The notes under the pieces: generated by a model
Told to the model about the DNA's origin: nothing
Seen by the model: only the letters and a program-made list of their open reading frames with translations
Database searches by the model: none
Shown: positions 22,838-35,255 of the stretch, in pieces
How the letters are laid out: the number at the start of each line of letters is the position of its first letter
Numbering within the stretch: the first letter of the stretch is position 1
Source: Theobroma cacao
Taxonomy: Eukaryota; Streptophyta; Magnoliopsida; Malvales; Malvaceae
Reading direction: 5' to 3'
Length of the DNA stretch: 64,000 nucleotides
Assembly (NCBI RefSeq): GCF_000208745.1
Contig: NC_030857.1
Location: forward strand, 5,883,909 to 5,947,908
Position numbers and translations under genes: made by a program

Positions 22838-25800
22838 ATGGCGGCTTCGGTCGACAATCGACAATTCAGGCGCCTTGAACCGGCTTTGAACGGTGTTTTT
22901 AAGCCCTTGAAGCCCGGTCCAACCCCAACCCACCGCCCTGTGAAACATGTTTTCGTGGACCAAGATTATGACTCTTCCAGCGAAGATGAAGAGAATGAGG
23001 CAAACCATTACAAAGACATGATCATCAAATCCAACAGGGAGCTTGAACAGTCCATCTTGGATCCTAGAGACGAAGCAACCGCTGATAACTGGATCGAGCG
23101 TAACCCTTCCATGGTCCGTCTCACAGGGAAACACCCTTTCAACTCTGAAGCCCCCTTGAACCGTCTCATGCACCACGGCTTTATCACCCCTGTTCCTCTT
23201 CACTACGTCCGTAACCATGGTCCAGTCCCTAAAGCTTCATGGGACGACTGGACTGTCGAAGTGACCGGTTTGGTTAAAAGGCCGATGAAGTTAACCATGG
23301 ACCAGCTTGTCAACGAGTTTCAAAGCCGTGAGTTCCCGGTTACCCTCGTTTGCGCTGGAAACAGACGTAAAGAACAAAACATGATTAAACAAACGATTGG
23401 CTTCAACTGGGGCGCTGCCGGAGTTTCCACTTCGGTGTGGAGAGGTGTACCATTGTGTGACGTGCTCAAGCGATGTGGGATCTTTAGTAAGAGACATGGG
23501 GCCCTCAATGTGTGTTTTGAAGGGGCTGAGGATTTGCCAGGTGGCGGTGGTTCCAAGTATGGAACTAGCATAAAGAAGGAGTTTGCTATGGACCCGTCTC
23601 GGGATATTATCTTAGCTTACATGCAAAACGGTGAGTGTTTAGCTCCTGATCATGGCTTCCCTGTTCGGATGATCATTCCAGGGTTTATTGGTGGGAGAAT
23701 GGTGAAATGGTTGAAGAGAATTATCGTTACCACCCCAGAATCTGAGAATTATTATCACTATAAAGATAATAGAGTGCTTCCTTCTCATGTTGACGCAGAG
23801 CTAGCCAACGCTGAAGGTACATAGAAAAAAAGGAAGAAGTTTTACATTTTCTATTAATAGAGCAGTAAAATTACCTTGCATGGGAAAATGCTGATAATGA
23901 AACATGTGATGTAATGTTCGCAGCTTGGTGGTATAAGCCAGAATACATCATCAATGAGTTGAACATCAACTCGGTGATAACGACACCTTGTCAGGAAGAG
24001 ATCTTGCCAATCAACTCATGGACGACTCAGAGGCCATACAATATGAGGGGCTATGCATATTCCGGTGAGTTAACAGAGATTTGTTTTTCAAATTTTCTCG
24101 CTTTTTTTAGGCTTTGTTTTCAAAGGGAATCTTTTGGTCTTTGTCTCCAATTGGAATCATCCGTACAAAAGACCTCGACATGGTTTGCGTTAGCTTAGGT
24201 CCATGCACCACTACAAAACTGGACAAGACTTAAGGTTGTCCTCTAATAGATGCCCCTTGCCTATTTTTTTAATTCATCCGATCGATGGGGAACCTTTTGT
24301 CGTAAGTACTGTAGATTTTGGTGCACATGAAAAACCTTGATCATCATTTTTTTTTCCATAAAATGCTACTTTTGTTTGTTGGCTTGACTTACATCAAATC
24401 CTTTGGAATTTTTTTTAATTTGGCTTTTGGCCGTCATATTGATAGGAACATGGGACAGATACAATGTGTTTTCTTTTTTTTGGGCTTATCATTTGGTGAG
24501 AATAGCTGCTGGTTTCAGTGCCAAATCTCAAGAACCCCGTAAAACTTTGAAGAGCCAATCTTTCTAAAGAGAAATGATTTCTTTGCAAATGGCAATTTCT
24601 GTTCTGACATTACCGACAAAGACTAAAATTTATTTTAAGTTTAATGGAAGAGAAATCAAAGACGTCAGGGAAAATGTAAAATGGCAAAGTCGTTTGGTTG
24701 AAAACTTGTGTGCTGGAGAGTGCAAGTTGTGTTTTCCCGTTGTGGGAAGAGTCGTGGAAATGAAAGTAATCTCCTACATTAACGTGCTTTGTTTTTCCTG
24801 GGGTGAAATTGACAACAGGTGGAGGGAAGAAGGTGACACGTGTTGAAGTGACAATGGACGGTGGTGAAACGTGGCAAGTGTGCACGCTGGACCACCCTGA
24901 GAAACCCAACAAGTATGGCAAATTCTGGTGCTGGTGCTTCTGGTCGCTGGAGGTGGAGGTGCTCGATCTGCTTGGAGCCAAGGAGATAGCGGTTCGAGCC
25001 TGGGATGAGACCCTCAACACCCAGCCCGAGAAGCTCATTTGGAATGTCATGGTAAGAACTTTTTTATGGCTTTTTTTATATATGTTTTTTTTTAAGGATA
25101 AATACCGAGTATATTCTGTAGTAGTAGTAGTAGGGAAGTAGCTATCACATCAATCTTGATCATCCAGTGCAGTTCTGACACGTGTCAACAAAGGGTCGAA
25201 AGTGGCTTGTAGGACACTTGCGGCCCATTGGGGATAGCCAGCTAATGTTAGGTTAGTTGGCTGGAGCCATAAGTCCCTACTAGCCCCTGCATGGAGGAGG
25301 CTATGGCGTGTGGTGGGATTGTGTGCCTTCATATCCACCCCATGGGGTTACTTCTAAGGCCAAAAAAAAGACGAAAAACAATTTAAAGTTTAACTAAAAA
25401 TCAAAAACAAACAAAGAGCCAGATACTCTTTTATAGTGTCTGATTCTAATTTTGCATAAAAAATATTTAATTTTTTACAAAATTAAGAGCTTATTTGATT
25501 TAATTTTTTAAATTTAAGAGTTATTATAAAATTTTATAAAAATAATAACTTTTAAAATTAAATTAAAATTATTTGATAAAATTTTTATAAATTTTTTAGA
25601 AATTATAATTTTATTAAATTATTATAAAAAATATTTTTTTTGAGAAGGTAATATTATAATTATTTTTAACAGATTGAGATATTTTTAAAATAAAAATAAA
25701 AATTTTCTTATATTTTTAAAAGAAGAGAAAAAAAAATTCTTTATAGGAGTTTTTCTTAAATTTTTTTTTAAAAATTTTATTTTTTAAAAAAAATTAATTT

Positions 25801-27302
25801 TTTTAAAAACTTCTCAAAATTTAAATTTAGTCTTATTTTTACTTTTAAGAAGTAAATAAGATGAAAAAAAATCATGCTAAACAAGTACTAAGAATGCATA
25901 GTTATTTTTTAAGGGAAAAATAAATGGATGAGCTCTAATGGATTTAATGAATGGTTTCATAATGTAACAGGGAATGATGAACAACTGCTGGTTCCGTGTA
26001 AAAACAAACATATGCAAGCCACACAAAGGAGAAATCGGCATTGTTTTCGAGCACCCAACGTTGCCAGGCAACCAATCCGGCGGATGGATGGCAAAGGAAC
26101 GACACCTCGAAAAATCGGCCGATGCAAACCCAAGTCTGAAGAAGAGTGTCTCATCTCCTTTCATGAACACTGCCTCCAAAACGTTTTCGATGTCCGAGGT
26201 CAATAAACACAACTCCGCTGATTCTGCTTGGATCGTCGTCCACGGTCACGTTTACGATTGCACTCGGTTCCTCAAGGATCACCCTGGTGGCACCGACAGT
26301 ATTCTGATCAACGCTGGAACCGATTGCACCGAAGAATTTGACGCAATTCACTCCGACAAAGCCAAGAAAATGCTAGAAGATTATCGGATCGGTGAGATGA
26401 TCACGACGGGTTATGCTTCGGACTCGTCTACGTCATCGCCTAATAACTCCGTGCATGGGGCATCGAACTTGAGCTTTTTAGCTCCTATTAAAGAAGTTGC
26501 GCCAACAAGACCTGTAGCGCTGGTTCCACGTGAGAAAATCCCATGCAAACTCGTCGAAAAAACATCAATCTCTCACGATGTTCGTTTGTTCAGATTTGCA
26601 CTGCCATCGGAAGATCAAGTTCTAGGATTACCCGTTGGGAAGCACATATTTCTGTGTGCTACTATCGATGATAAGCTTTGCATGAGAGCCTACACCCCAA
26701 CTAGCACCATTGATGAAGTGGGCCACTTTGATCTAGTGGTCAAGGTTTATTTCAAAGGGGTGCACCCGAAATTCCCTAACGGAGGGCTCATGTCACAACA
26801 TTTGGACTCTCTGCCACTAGGGTCATTTCTAGACGTGAAGGGTCCTTTGGGTCACATTGAATATACGTGCCGTGGCAATTTCATGGTTCATGGCAAACCC
26901 AAGTTTGCCAAGAAGCTGGCAATGTTGGCTGGTGGGACAGGTATCACGCCAATTTATCAAGTCATTCAAGCTATCTTGAAGGACCCCGAGGACGAGACAG
27001 AGATGTATGTGGTGTACGCGAACCGAACAGAGGACGATATTTTGCTGAAAGAGGAGCTGGATGGTTGGGCTAAGAAGCATGATAGGTTGAAGGTGTGGTA
27101 CGTGGTGCAAGAATCTATCAGGGAAGGATGGCAATATAGCTTGGGATTCATCACGGAGAGTATTCTGAGGGAGCACATCCCGGAGGGGTCCAACGACACT
27201 CTTGCCTTGGCTTGTGGGCCGCCGCCAATGATTCAGTTTGCCGTGCAACCTAATTTGGAGAAGATGAACTATGACGTCAAGGATTCTTTGTTGGTTTTTT
27301 AA
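22838..27302 (+). CDS. NIA: Nitrate reductase [NADH]
   Basis: Cytosolic enzyme reducing nitrate to nitrite with NAD(P)H, the entry step of nitrate assimilation. Exons 22838-23816, 23924-24064, 24819-25051 and 25971-27302 join in frame to 894 aa, the expected size, with the three introns typical of plant NIA genes. Domains: acidic N-terminus (about 40-60); molybdopterin domain with Mo-ligand Cys172 in [10 protein letters not shown]; dimerisation domain (about 330-490); hinge 1 with the 14-3-3-type motif KSVSSP (Ser512, regulatory phosphorylation site by analogy); cytochrome b5 domain with haem ligands His555 (HPGG) and His578; FAD domain with RAYTPTST at 690-697; NADH domain with GGTGITP at 772-778 and CGPPPM (Cys866). 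All catalytic residues I can check are intact, so the gene looks functional. NADH rather than NADPH use is assumed from the family. Confidence 0.97.
25487..25888. mobile_element. Tourist-like MITE in nitrate reductase intron 3
   Basis: A 402-bp, extremely AT-rich segment with imperfect inverted ends. The left end starts GAGCTTATTTG and the right end, read inward on the other strand, starts GTACTTGTTTAG. Both are flanked by the trinucleotide TAA (25484-25486 and 25889-25891). A 3-bp TAA/TTA duplication is the mark of PIF/Harbinger-Tourist MITEs. Limits are inferred by eye and the TIR is degenerate. Confidence 0.45.
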
Positions 27303-30206
27303 AATTATGATAAGTCTTGTGGGATGGATGGGATCATGCAGTTTGTGTATATATGAATATTATAATCCCTTTGCTTTATTTATTTTCTTTTTCTTTTTTG
27401 TTTTTGTTTTAAATTTGTTTAATCCACTGTTCCTTGTATTAGTCTTATTTTTCCCCCTTGAAAAGTAGAAAGGCAGTTGCTGGAAAAGATTGACTTTTCT
27501 CTTTAGTCTTTTCAATGAGCAGCAACAGCTCAGTTAGAGTAGTACTTCTCTTGTAGAGAATGATGTATATATATAAATCAAGGGTGCTGTTCAATTCAAA
27601 AGAAGAAAAATCTTCTTGTGTCAAGTTCTATATATATATCGTTTTCATCATAAAAAATAATTCCAAAGTCTTGGCTGAAATATCTAAATTTTATACAACT
27701 AACTTCAGAGATTATTTAATTGGTGAGAGGTTTTGTTTGTCATCATCGTGGTCTGAGTATGATTTTTTTGAATTTCTCTTTCAACTCAAATTAACGTTAG
27801 TTTTGGGTTAGGGATTCAAAGTATACATAGTGAGCAGTATGAGTACATCCCACTCGCTGACCAATGAATTTATTTGAAGTTGATGGCACTCTGGCAAACA
27901 GGGACAACTAACATGGATTGAGCAGTGAGGAAACAGTGAAGGATGATAGCTTAGAGGAAAACAAACGCAGTTTCAAATTTTCTTTAATCGATTTGTTTGT
28001 GTAATTCAAATATATTCATCGATTCCCATTTCACTAACTACTTGATTATATCTAAGAAAAAGTCGCTTCACAAAAGTTTAACAATGATGAGTCTAATGTA
28101 AATTGGGCTTTCTATACATGATAAGTTGTTCTCTAGCAAATGATACTAAAATTTTCTTTGCCGTATTCAGAACCAACCAGTAAATATGCAGACAGCAAGT
28201 TTACGTGCAGTTCTGCAGGAGTACTGAAAAATGGAAAAAAGAAACATCTATGTGACATATCGGAGTACAAAGCTTAGTCTCCTTATTTGACTGATTTAGG
28301 CTGCTACCAATCACCATACAACCGGATTAATTATCCTATACAGAGATCACGACAAAGCCAAGGTGACATAGTCATTAAACACGAAAACCTACCAAACCTT
28401 ATACCTAGTTAAGTTACGGGTTTTGACAGTGATGCTTCGTGTGTTTATTGGCTTGGACACCATTTTTTTTCTTGCAAAGAAAAGGGGGTTTGGAGACTTG
28501 ATTCTGTAATCCCACTTGAAGAAAATGCTACCGACCTTAAATTCCTGCATTGACCAAAACAGCAAGTTGAAGTTCAGTGCACTTATTAAGACTAGAGATA
28601 GCGTTGCAATTGGTTATTTACACACCATAAGTATGTACAGAAATTCTATATAAAAAAGTCTTCGAATTTTCATCCACGTGAATTATTTGCAATCGAAACA
28701 GTAGAGAGAAAAGACTAGAAATTTCCTTCACCACAAGAAGCTAGCCGAAAGTCAGGATTTTGTTTTTCTCCCCACAAATTCCTGTAGAATATCTTACTCT
28801 GCAAAACTAATACTTAAGCAACCAAGAGGTACCTTTCACTTAGTACTCTGGATATATTCCGTATGCCTTCTCTGATATTTATAAATCTCCACACAAATTT
28901 TATGTGGTCTTTGCTTTAATTTGTATTCGTCTATAAAATGAGCAAAAACACGTAACAAACTGACCAAAGGCAGCAAGTTGCATAAATCCAGAAATTTCAT
29001 ACTGCAAAATAAACCTCTCCAAAAATATAAAAATTTCACGAACGGTATAGAGTACGGAGACAGAATGTGACATGTGTGTGCCCCGATAAACCCGACCCAC
29101 TGTCATCGCTAGACACCAAAAAAACACCGCGAGCCAGAATGGGGGAATGAAGCGTGAATTAGAGCAGCGTGGGTCCAAGAGCAGTGCCTTTTTTGGCCAC
29201 CGCCGCGTCCGATAGCTGCGTTGGCTACTCCTCTCGCCGTGAGCCAAATTGACTAACCCATTGCTTTGGCATTGCAACCTTTGTGGTTCCTTGGAATGTT
29301 GAAGGGTCACCTTCTGCTTAGTTTCCGCGCTCGCCTTACATTGGCCCCCCCTTCCCTGATCTTTTGTCTTTATTCAATTCACGCTTGAAAACTTGAGATC
29401 TTTCCCCCAGCTGCTCTTCTATTTAATTCATTAAAAATATTTCAAATCTGACTTTATTTAAGTAGGTGGGAATCAAACCAGCAAATCATTTCATGCTGTT
29501 ACTCACCTCAGTTTGAGTGCTGCGGTCAAATACATTAATATAAATTTGTACTACTCCATAGATTGTTTTTGTGTTTTTCTAACTTTTTTTTATGGTAACA
29601 ACATCTCATTTTACATTATATTTTACTGCTGGCTCTCTAGGAGCTCCCCTGAATCTCCTATTTTTTTAATGTGGCATGTTGTTTTTGAAGAATCTTTTCA
29701 GCTACAACTTGCCTGCCCTGGTGGGAATCTCCTTATTACCAGTCACTACACATCTTGTTACAAGCAGTTAAACCAAGTTGGCGAAATTAATCTCAAATCC
29801 AAATGATTCTTTGGTTAAGTTGAGGACCACATATGCATGCTGAATCAACCAGATTTTGATTAATCGTTAAGAAATTCAATCCAGTGTTGAATATAAAGAA
29901 GAAACATTTATGAAGAGGTAGAAATGGCCAATGAAGAAATTTCCAACTGATCTGTAAGTCAGCAATTCACTAGGAGTGTTCGACCTCAAAACAAAAATAT
30001 TTGTCACCCAACAAAAATCCTACTATGTGAAAACCACCTTGGTTTTTCAGTTCTTTAATTGTACATTGCTGCAATGTGTGAATGGCCCTCAATTAAAAAA
30101 TTGGTAGATGGACAAATTTTAGTAGAACACTTGCACTTTATTCCTAAAAGTTCCTTTGACTACTATAGAAAGAATGCACTTTAATGAACTAGCTAGCAAT
30201 GATGAT

Positions 30207-30210
<4 letters not shown>
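27303..30210. other. Nitrate reductase 3' UTR and intergenic region
   Basis: The first 200-300 bp are probably the nitrate reductase 3' UTR. Beyond that there is no supported gene. A locally GC-richer patch (29060-29340) holds only short overlapping frames on the minus strand with no recognisable domain. Confidence 0.5.
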
Positions 30211-30253
<43 letters not shown>

Positions 30254-30389
30254 NNNNNNNNNNNNNNNNNNNNNNNNNNNNNNNNNNNNNNNNNNNNNNN
30301 NNNNNNNNNNNNNNNNNNNNNNNNNNNNNNNNNNNNNNNNNNNNNNNNNNNNNNNNNNNNNNNNNNNNNNNNNNNNNNNNNNNNNNNNN

Positions 30390-30446
<57 letters not shown>
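30211..30446. repeat. (TA)n microsatellite interrupted by a 136-base assembly gap
   Basis: Pure TA dinucleotides run 30211-30253, then Ns (30254-30389), then TA again to about 30446. The true array length is unknown; the gap lies within the repeat. Confidence 0.95.
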
Positions 30447-30447
<1 letters not shown>

Positions 30448-31950
30448 AGCATTTAAGAAAGCTTAATACATTAAATTTATATTTAGCAAAGGAAGCCTAT
30501 GAGCCAAGCTTGGGAAACTATGGGCTTTAGCCGCTCTTGCGCCAGAAAAAATATATAATTGGAGTTCAAATTTTAAGAAAAGTTACGTAACAAATAAAAG
30601 AAAAAAACAAGTACGCAATTGCTGAAATAAACGTCATAGATTATTTTTAATTATCTTGGAAGTATCATTAGGATAATTTAATTGGTTGAAATGTAAGTGG
30701 CATGTTTGTCGGCAGGATAGAATATTGAAAGTCCGCACAATTTGGAAATAGCCTCCAAACACTTTGGGTGGTAGTAGCATTTGATCATTTTATATATTTA
30801 TTTTATTTGTTTTAACAGTTTGATGCTCCGCTGTCTAGTGGCCATGGGCAGCAATTTTAATTTGGCCTGTTACTTTCCCAACCCCTGTGGACTGTGGGCG
30901 TCTAATTAACAATGCAGAAGAAATTGTAAGTTGCATTTTCTTTACTTAATTTTATATATATATATATATATATAAAACAGGGTAGTAGCCATTCTTGTAT
31001 TCTTCTAGTGTGTTAAAATACCCTAAAGACAATGTGATCTTTGGAAACAAATGGATTACTCTTATGGTGCTTTTGATTATAGATATATACACTATTGTTA
31101 ACTTGAGAAGCTGTTAATTATGATTAAGATTTAGATAAACAGATTTTGCGCTGGCATTGGAAACCCCCTATTTCTCCGTTTTTCAGTGGTCAAGTCGCCT
31201 TTCTTAAGTCGCTCCCATTTGTGTATAGTATTTGAATGCAATAATAGTTTCTGACAAGTGGTATGTTCAGCTTTTGTGCAACTACATCACAATAGGGAGC
31301 CAAAGATTTCTAAGGGGAACAAATGGCTGTCTTAATGTTGATAACAAAGTCTAACCAATCGACATTGCTGGTTCCGAACACGAGATGGCTGTCAGAATTT
31401 ATGTGGGCAACTTGCTTCTAACTCCCCAGTTGATATTTTTCTACGCCTTGAGAACGACTTTCTGATGTTAATATATTCAAACTAAACATCTTACACACAA
31501 CTGCGCGTCTGGTTGGAACGATGGAAGAGTATCGAACGACAAAAAGCTTTCGAGCAAGATGTACAAATTAACCAATGGCCCGTTGAGAGAGATTTGCGTA
31601 GACAGAGTAATTAGATAAAGGATGATAATTTTCATATTTTGTGGTGGACAGCTCGAAAATGTGGATAAGGCAGAGAGGCGTTGGCAGGACCAGTACTGCC
31701 TCATTGTCATTGGCTTTCTGCATTTGTCAATCACATTCAAAGATCATAATCTTTTGACACCCAAAACCTTGAGGAAGCTCACTGAGGTACTTGGGACTGG
31801 AAAGACATGAAAGGACCTTAGCTCGTGCTCACAGGAGTTGGGACGCTGAAAATTTTTCAGATTTTTCAAGCTTCCTCCTTTTTCTTGCCTTGTTTTTCTC
31901 CACTTAATTGGTTTATGTTACAATACAGAAGTGAGCTTGATTTGTTACGG
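30447..31950. other. Intergenic region, no gene supported
   Basis: No frame resembles a protein. There is a short (TA)n at about 30953-30974. The last bases form the left copy of the target-site duplication of the retrotransposon. Confidence 0.5.
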
Positions 31951-31955
31951 TGGAT
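31951..31955. repeat. Target-site duplication TGGAT (left copy) of the LTR retrotransposon
   Basis: TGGAT directly precedes the first LTR (31956) and recurs directly after the second LTR (41112-41116). A 5-bp duplication is standard for LTR retrotransposons. Confidence 0.9.
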
Positions 31956-34567
31956 TGTCGTAACGTGCGGGTCCGGGAACCCGACCGCCAGACGCGGACG
32001 AAAATTAAAATGGTTAGGGAGTCGCCACCAATCTTTTTTTTCTTATCTAGGTATGATTGGTCACCTATTAATCCGATTCTAATCGACGAAGTCCTAAATT
32101 AATTTTAGGTCCGTCGAAAGAACAAGAACTGATCTACGTTTTTTAGAGACGGATTCGGGAGTACGGTTACAGACGGAGAAGGATTAGCACCTCCATAGCG
32201 CTCGTTCCACAAACGATACCATTTAATCTTAAGTTATCTTATTATAGTCTACTTTTAATTTAATCCCTACTTATTAATTAAACTTTTATTAAATTGACTG
32301 ATTGAGTTTTTTTATTTGGTTTTACGTATGCACATGATGCAAGCGTAAAATGATGTCATGACTTGTTTATTTTAAATAATAGAGTCGGTAATCTTTTATT
32401 GAAAAATCATTCGAAGACCATCCCAACGCTTTGGTGAAGTCTCGAAATTTTCCTCACCTAGAAATATCCCCGGAAGAACTCGTCTCTACAAGCTCCTAGG
32501 GGAAATCCCATCATCAGGATTCCCGTGCCATTTGCAAAATAAATGTGGCGTGTTATGACAGGATAAAATGCTAATGTCTACATGCACGCGTTTATTGACT
32601 TAGGTGATTCATAATTCACCCAACTATGTATTTAAATATTTATCACCTTGTTTATATACTTAGTATTATTTTAATTATTATTATTATTTTTAGAGTTTCC
32701 TATTTAAATCTATATTCTTTAACTAGCATAGTGAATTAATATTCCATCTTATGTATTATTTTCCTTTTTTAATCAAATAAATAATTAATTAAATTAATGG
32801 TTAACTTAATTTTATTTAATGATATTTATTTGCTAATTAACTAACTACACTAACCTAGATTTAAATGTGATATTATGTAGATTTATTTTTCTCAATATAT
32901 ATTATTATTTTAGCAACGATTATTTGAGTTGATGGGTATTGAAATTTGGAGTTCGGATTTATCCCGACGCTTCGGTGAAAATCCGTCTCGAACTTCGCAT
33001 TTAAAAAAAAATCCACTTAGAAGATGCAACTCTTTACCTATCTTAGGTGAAATTTTTCAAATAATCATTTCATTCATTTTTTTTATTTTTATTATTTTAT
33101 TATTTTTATTTTTTTTATTTCTTCTCATTTACTTATCATTATTACTATATTTATTTAAAAAAAAAACAAACTAAATCTATTATGAATTTTCTTATGTTAT
33201 ATATATATATTTCTCTAAACTATGCATCTTTACTATTATTTTTTATTATTACTATCATTTTTATTTTTTAATATTAAATATAAGCATTCATATTATATAT
33301 ATATTTCTTTCCTAGAAAAAATAAATGCATTTTAATTACAGTGGGCTAAACCCAGGCAAAAAAAGAAGAGTTATACCTTATTGGGTTGCAATTGGCCCAA
33401 TTCGGAGACCCACAAAAAGCCCGAGTCTGCTGCACTGGATCTGACTTCCTANATATATATATATTCTCTAAACTATGCATCTTTACTATTATTTTTATTA
33501 TTACTATCATTTTTATTTTTTAATATTAAATATAAGCATTCATATTATATATATATTTCTTTCCTAGAAAAAATAAATGCATTTTAATTACAGTGGGCTA
33601 AACCCAGGCAAAAAAAGAAGAGTTATACCTTATTGGGTTGCAATTGGCCCAATTCGGAGACCCACAAAAAGCCCGAGTCTGCTGCACTGGATCTGACTTC
33701 CTAGGTCCACTAAACTGAGCCCAAAATGCACCGTTTGGAGTGTTTGCTTGGCAGCTTGTGCTCCTCCAAAATGGCGTTGTTTTGGAGACCTTAAACCTAA
33801 GTATTTAAGCTTTCTTTTTCTCTTCTCCTCTCATTTTTGGCCCTTTTTTCTCTCTCTAGTCGTCGGCCTCTCTGCCTTCTCTCTAAAATTTTTCCCCTCT
33901 CTCTCTTTCTCTTATGGCCGGCGCTTCCACTGTTTTCCTCACAGCCAACCAGTGAGACTTCAGCCTCCCTCTCTCCCTCGAAGCCTTCTTTCCTTCCGAT
34001 AGACGGATCTGGCACTCCCTGCCTCGGTCGACGGTGACCCAACCGGGTCTACCTTTTCCCTTGTCGGTGGTCGGTATACCGACCTCGAAAAGCTTTGGCT
34101 TCCACTCTCCTTTAGCCGGCACTCCAAAGATCCAACCCTTCCCTCAAAGCTCACCAATCTCCTTCACTCAAACAAACCCGAATCCAAATCCTAGCCCTCT
34201 GCTCTCTCTCATTTTTTTTTGTGTATATGTTCTTGTGCTTTGTTTTTTGATTGTTGTTTTTTTATTTTTGCCTATGGCTAGGTAGCTTGTTGGTAGATTT
34301 AGGATTTTTTTTTTTGGATTTTGATCTCCCTTTTGGTTTTGCAGGTGGTGCCTTAAAAGCTGGGTTGTCCAAAAATTTGGACAACCCGGCAATGGGGTTC
34401 TGGCACCAAGGAGTTGGTGGCCAGAGCCCCATCATGCATGGTGGTTGGGGAAGGGATGGCCAGGCATACGCCCAGCCATTTCTTTCTCTCTTTTTATTTA
34501 TTTATTTATTTTATATTTTTTATTATATATATTTTTTATTTTATTATTTTTTTTTGAGGTGTCTACA
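31956..34567 (-). repeat. 3' LTR of the retrotransposon (contains an assembly duplication)
   Basis: 2612 bp, running TGTCGTAACG to GGTGTCTACA on the plus strand. It contains a 252-bp direct duplication (about 33201-33451 and 33453-33703) joined at a single N (33452). The other LTR lacks it, so it is probably an assembly artefact. The frames visible in it on the plus strand are LTR sequence, not genes. Confidence 0.93.
33201..33703 (+). repeat. 252-bp near-identical duplication around a single N
   Basis: The block ending in CTGACTTCCTA at 33451 recurs ending at 33703, differing essentially by one T in a homopolymer, with N33452 at the junction. This pattern is typical of an unresolved contig overlap. 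Confidence 0.85.
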
Positions 34568-34570
34568 ATT

Positions 34571-34580
34571 GTCCCTCTTT
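34571..34580 (-). other. Polypurine tract (PPT)
   Basis: On the minus strand the purine-rich AAAGAGGGAC lies three bases upstream of the 3' LTR, where plus-strand DNA synthesis of the element is primed. Confidence 0.65.
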
Positions 34581-34628
34581 ATACATTCTTGAGAATCAAG
34601 GATAATGCAAAGACGTAGACACCACATT

Positions 34629-35255
34629 TGACTTATCTCGAAGCTAGTTGATTTAATCAAATCGATCTAGAATCGACTTATCTCAAAATAAGTTCGATTT
34701 AAACAAAAATGAAATTTTTAGACTTGATCTAGGCTTGACCCATATTAGAACAAATTCGATTAAAATTTCTAGATTTAATTTTGGCTCGACCTATCTCACA
34801 ACAGGTTCGATTTAAACAAAATTGAACTTCCTAAACTAAATTTAAGCTCGACCTATCTCATAACAGTTTCGATTTAAACAAAATTAAAATTTTTAGACTT
34901 AATCTAGGCTTGACCTATCTCACAACAGATTCGATTTAAAAATTGAAATTCCTAAACTTAATTTAGGCTCGACCTATCTCATAACAGGTTCGATTTTAAC
35001 AAAATTAAAATTTTTAGACTTAATCTAGGCTCGACCTATCTCACAACATGTTTGATTTAAACAAAATTAAAATTCTTAAACTAAATTTAGGCTCGACCTA
35101 TCTCATAACAGGTTCGATTTAAAAAAAATTAAAATTTTTAGACTTAATCTAGGCTCGACTTATCTCACAACAGGTTTGATTAAAACAAAATTAAAATTCC
35201 TAAACTAAATTTAGGCTCGACCTATCTCACAACAGGTTCGATTAAATTCTTTAAT
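34629..35255 (-). repeat. 62-bp tandem array with 124-bp higher-order period in the retrotransposon 3' region
   Basis: The phrase CTCGACCTATCTCA (or close variants) recurs at 34785, 34847, 34909, 34968, 35030, 35092, 35154 and 35216, every 62 bp with one 59-bp step; more degenerate units precede it. Two unit types alternate: one with TTTTTAGACTTAATCTAGG followed by CACAAC, the other with CTAAACTAAATTTAGG usually followed by CATAAC. The true period is therefore about 124 bp. The array lies between the integrase stop and the 3' LTR. Such hypervariable 3' regions with satellite-like arrays are known in Tat-lineage elements. Confidence 0.92.

Noticed and set aside
22712..23218. 168-aa ORF antisense to nitrate reductase exon 1
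   Set aside because: It is the complement of a GC-richer coding exon, and the sense frame is clearly the real one.
26829..27248. 139-aa ORF antisense to nitrate reductase exon 4
   Set aside because: Shadow of the FAD/NADH coding frame.
30156..30530. ORFs of alternating Ile-Tyr through the (TA)n tract and N gap
   Set aside because: Translation of a microsatellite and of Ns.
33748..34592. Plus-strand ORFs of 65-113 aa, nearly repeated at 40274-41228
   Set aside because: They lie wholly inside the two LTRs and are non-coding LTR sequence.
34629..35255. Regular repeats that might suggest a CRISPR array
   Set aside because: The units are contiguous without unique spacers, lie in a plant retrotransposon, and CRISPR does not occur in plant nuclear DNA.
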